Assembly (NCBI GenBank): GCA_947627335.1
Contig: CANQVQ010000093.1
Location: forward strand, 1-6,277
Direction of reading: 5' to 3'
DNA: 6,277 bases
DNA from: an uncultured Clostridia bacterium
Lineage (GTDB): Bacteria; Bacillota; Clostridia; Oscillospirales; CAG-382
The translations under genes were made by a program, and so were the position numbers. Each line of letters begins with the position of its first letter. Position 1 is the stretch's first letter. This document shows positions 4,669-6,277 of this stretch, piece by piece. The notes below the pieces were generated by a model, which saw nothing but the letters and a program-made list of their open reading frames with translations, was not told the origin of the DNA and made no database searches.

Positions 4669-6277
4669 TCATTCGTGGAAATGCAGGTAGACGCTGTGCG
4701 CGACCTCGGCGTTGACGCCCTTGACCGCCCGAATCTCTTCCTCCGTCGCCTGCTTGAGCTTTTCAAACGTGCCGAAATGCGCGAGCAGCGCCTGCGCCTT
4801 CGCCTCCCCGATCCCCTTGATCGCGGTCAGGCTGGACTGCTTGACCGTCTTTCGCCGCTTCGCGTCCATGCGGGAAAGCGAATAGCGGTGTACTTCCTCC
4901 TGGATCTTGTAGAGGAAAACGAACACGTCCTGCCGACGGTTGAGCGACAGCTCGTTTTCCCCGTCGGTCAGCGTGCGGGTCTTGTGGTGCTCGTCCTTGA
5001 CCATGCCGAACACCGGGATCTGCAAGCCCCGTTCCGCGAGGACCGCCTGCGCCGCGTGTACCTGCGCCGCCCCGCCGTCCATCAGGATCAGGTCCGGGTA
5101 TTCCCAGCCCGCTTCCGCGCCGTCGTGTCCGAACCGCCGTTTCAGCGCCTCGGTCAGGGAGGCGACGTCGTTCTGCCCCTCCACCTCGCGCATATTGAAC
5201 GAGCGGTAGAGCCGCTTGGCGAACCGCCCGTGCTCCAGCACGATCATGCCGCAGGAGGTATGCTCCCCGCCGCTGTTGGAAATATCGTAGGACTCGATGC
5301 GGTCCGGCACGACTTCCAGCCGCAGGAACTGTGCGAAGGACAGCAGGAACCCGCCCTGCTTCTCCTCCTCCGCCCGCCTGTGCAGCAGGAGCTGTTTGGC
5401 GTTCTCGTCGGCGCGGTCGGTCAACGCACGGAATTCCCCGCGCTGCGGACGGTACAGCTGCACCTTCCCGCCCGCCCGTTCGGACAGCCAGCCGGTCAGC
5501 AGGGCGCTTTCCTCCTCCGGCAGCTCCATCGACAGACAGACCCTGCGCGGGACGAACCCGCGCAGCTCATAAAACCGCTGCAGCAGCCCCTCGAGCGCGG
5601 CGGGACCGAGGATCTCGTCCGCCCCGAAAAAGAAGCAGTCCCGGTCGGTGATCGCACCGCCCCGCACGAACAGCAGCGCCACCGCACTGCCCAGATCGTC
5701 CTGATACGTCCCCACGACGTCCGCTTCGACGTCCGGCTCCGCCACGATCTGCTGCTTGTCGCCGAGCTTCTTCACCGCCCGCATACAGTCGCGGTACCGT
5801 GCGGCACGCTCGTACTGCTGGTTCTCGCTCGCCCGCTCCATCTGCTCCTGCAGGCTCCGCAGCAGTCCCCCGTATTCCCCACGCAGCAGCTGTACCGCAC
5901 CGGCGACCCGTTCGCGGTACTCCTCGGGGCTGACCTCCCCGCGGATGCAAAGTCCGCAGCACTGCCCGATGTGGTAATTCAGGCACGGGCGACCCTTCCC
6001 GATGTCCTTCGGGAAGGATTTCCGGCAGGTCGGCAGCCCGAACGCACGCGACGCGGCCGAAACGATCTCGTAGGCGACGTGCGAGGAGGAAAACGGACCG
6101 AAATACCGATCCTTTTCGCTCCCTTCCTCCTTGGAACGGGTGTAGACGACCGAAAGGGCGGGGTACGCCCCGGCGGACAGGCGGATATACGGGTAGACCA
6201 CGCTGTCCTTGAGCTTGATGTTGTACTTCGGCTGGTGCTGCTTTATCAGCGAGCACTCGAGCATCAGCGCCTCGTAC
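4669..6277 (-). CDS. uvrC: Excinuclease ABC subunit C, N-terminus outside the window
   Basis: The frame is open to the right edge, giving about 535 residues; full UvrC is about 600, so roughly 65-70 N-terminal residues with most of the GIY-YIG 3'-incision domain are missing. UvrC makes both incisions in nucleotide excision repair after damage loading by UvrAB. Numbered from the Met at 6264, the visible part starts with the end of GIY-YIG (EALMLECSLIKQHQPKYNI). Then come a cysteine cluster (Cys80, 94, 102, 106) matching the Fe-S site known in E. coli UvrC, and a UVR motif that contacts UvrB (about 134-168). The RNase H-like 5'-incision domain has Asp327 (ESYDISN), Asp396 (LILMDGG) and His459 (EEVHR). 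A C-terminal helix-hairpin-helix pair (about 477-531) starts AIKGIGEAKA. That Met is internal, not the start. It is the first visible gene of the leftward operon. Confidence 0.97.
   Translation of the reverse strand, partial: YEALMLECSLIKQHQPKYNIKLKDSVVYPYIRLSAGAYPALSVVYTRSKEEGSEKDRYFGPFSSSHVAYEIVSAASRAFGLPTCRKSFPKDIGKGRPCLNYHIGQCCGLCIRGEVSPEEYRERVAGAVQLLRGEYGGLLRSLQEQMERASENQQYERAARYRDCMRAVKKLGDKQQIVAEPDVEADVVGTYQDDLGSAVALLFVRGGAITDRDCFFFGADEILGPAALEGLLQRFYELRGFVPRRVCLSMELPEEESALLTGWLSERAGGKVQLYRPQRGEFRALTDRADENAKQLLLHRRAEEEKQGGFLLSFAQFLRLEVVPDRIESYDISNSGGEHTSCGMIVLEHGRFAKRLYRSFNMREVEGQNDVASLTEALKRRFGHDGAEAGWEYPDLILMDGGAAQVHAAQAVLAERGLQIPVFGMVKDEHHKTRTLTDGENELSLNRRQDVFVFLYKIQEEVHRYSLSRMDAKRRKTVKQSSLTAIKGIGEAKAQALLAHFGTFEKLKQATEEEIRAVKGVNAEVAHSVYLHFHE

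Overview
The window looks like chromosomal DNA from a GC-rich member of the Clostridia (Bacillota). This is inferred from four things: the rsmD-coaD pair typical of Firmicutes, strong AGGAG-type ribosome binding sites mixed with GTG and TTG starts, a small XRE regulator of clostridial style, and a UvrC whose cysteine cluster has the long spacing I associate with clostridial homologues. Genus and species cannot be read from the sequence. There are no RNA genes, CRISPR arrays or insertion sequences, and no gene-free stretch above 300 bases; the largest gap is the 225-bp divergent promoter region at 249-473.

Layout. At the left edge, a leftward gene (1-248, cut by the window) begins with a TTG codon and encodes a small beta-sandwich, carboxypeptidase-regulatory-like N-terminal domain. 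It is divergent from a rightward XRE-family regulator (474-1247). The shared intergenic region has a plausible sigma-A promoter in each direction and a 10-bp inverted repeat, CACGGTCGAC, with one arm in each promoter. The regulator gene ends within an imperfect 56-bp-period tandem duplication and is followed by a 13-bp-stem terminator that appears to serve both converging transcription units.

The rest of the window (1333-6277) is a tightly packed leftward operon, in transcription order: uvrC (nucleotide excision repair nuclease, 5' end outside the window), rsmD (16S rRNA guanine-N2 methyltransferase), coaD (phosphopantetheine adenylyltransferase), a long enolase-superfamily enzyme of the muconate lactonizing/epimerase type, and a D-2-hydroxyacid dehydrogenase. 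Spacing is 15 nt, a 4-nt GTGA overlap, a 26-nt overlap and 18 nt, so the genes are probably co-transcribed and partly translationally coupled. The first three are housekeeping genes. The last two look like a metabolic pair acting on an unidentified organic or sugar acid.

I see no clearly new biological system. The points most worth a second look are the uncharacterised enolase-superfamily/dehydrogenase pair attached to a housekeeping operon, the unusual insert and Rossmann-loop substitution in those two enzymes, the operator-like repeat between the divergent genes, and the frame-shifting duplication at the end of the regulator gene.
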